Source of the DNA: an uncultured Caulobacteraceae bacterium
Lineage (GTDB): Bacteria > Pseudomonadota > Alphaproteobacteria > Caulobacterales > Caulobacteraceae
Reading direction: 5' to 3'
Assembly (NCBI GenBank): GCA_903884915.1
Contig: CAISGS010000184.1
Location: forward strand, 1-5,686
Length of the DNA: 5,686 bases
In this document: positions 5,626-5,686 of the stretch, one piece after another
Layout of the letters: each line of letters begins with the position of its first letter
How positions within the stretch are numbered: position 1 is the stretch's first letter
Notes under the pieces: model-generated
Told to the model about the DNA's origin: nothing
What the model saw: the letters and a program-made list of their open reading frames with translations, nothing else
The model's database searches: none
Made by a program: the position numbers and the translations under genes

Positions 5626-5658
5626 GTAAGGGTCTGGGTCCCCGCCTTCGCGGGGAAA
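5626..5658. repeat. REP-like hairpin, copy 2, inverted relative to copy 1
   Basis: CCCCGC-CTTC-GCGGGG (5640-5655) is the reverse complement of the copy 1 hairpin (5397-5412). The match continues into the flank: the reverse complement of 5631-5657 equals 5395-5421 except for two C/T changes. The two copies therefore form a head-to-head pair about 230 bp apart, enclosing the terminator and the GTCATTG-type repeat. Confidence 0.65.
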
Positions 5659-5686
5659 ACGGAAGACAGGAAACAGGCCCCCTACC

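Larger units (their letters stand above)
5379..5686. other. Non-coding repeat-rich intergenic region
   Basis: Short open frames exist here on both strands, but they run through palindromes, lack ribosome binding sites and resemble no family, so I call no gene. The stretch contains, in order, a palindromic unit with a GC-rich hairpin, a rho-independent terminator, a GTCATTG-type dispersed repeat, and a second inverted copy of the first hairpin. It ends at the window edge. Confidence 0.7.

Noticed and set aside
5390..5658. CRISPR array suggested by repeated hairpin sequences
   Set aside because: There are only two hairpin copies, in inverted orientation and far apart, with no regular spacers and no cas genes.

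Overview
This 5.7 kb window looks like an alphaproteobacterial chromosome segment, most plausibly Caulobacterales (Caulobacter, Brevundimonas or Phenylobacterium type). The assignment rests on moderately high GC, the style of the encoded proteins, a DUF3089 protein, strong depletion of GANTC (the CcrM methylation motif; only three sites found by eye), and typical alphaproteobacterial intergenic palindromic repeats. The genus cannot be fixed from the sequence alone.

Layout. Positions 1-472 (minus strand) hold the N-terminal third of a DNA photolyase (phrB), cut by the left edge. An 86-bp divergent intergenic region (473-558) follows, carrying an 11-bp palindrome centred on a GANTC site. A rightward gene train then runs from 559 to 5378: kdsA (3-deoxy-D-manno-octulosonate-8-phosphate synthase, TTG start), hldE (bifunctional heptose-7-phosphate kinase / heptose-1-phosphate adenylyltransferase), hldD (ADP-heptose 6-epimerase), a 67-residue uncharacterised protein, and a membrane-anchored DUF3089 protein. 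hldE/hldD overlap by 4 nt (ATGA) and hldD/small ORF by 8 nt, so at least these are translationally coupled. The last 308 bp (5379-5686) show no credible gene. They are a mosaic of short palindromic elements, including a good rho-independent terminator at 5511-5544.

Functionally, the three recognised biosynthetic genes supply the two inner-core lipopolysaccharide sugars: KdsA makes Kdo-8-phosphate, while HldE and HldD make ADP-L-glycero-D-manno-heptose. GmhA, GmhB and the Kdo and heptose transferases are not in the window. The small protein and the DUF3089 protein are probably co-transcribed, but their roles are unknown. The DUF3089 protein has Glu where the family's nucleophile-elbow serine is expected, so it may be a pseudo-hydrolase.

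Most of the window is ordinary core-genome content. I see no defence system, CRISPR array, transposase or phage gene. The items most worth a second look are the degenerate hydrolase, the small coupled ORF, the GANTC palindrome in the divergent promoter region, and the repeat mosaic at the right end.
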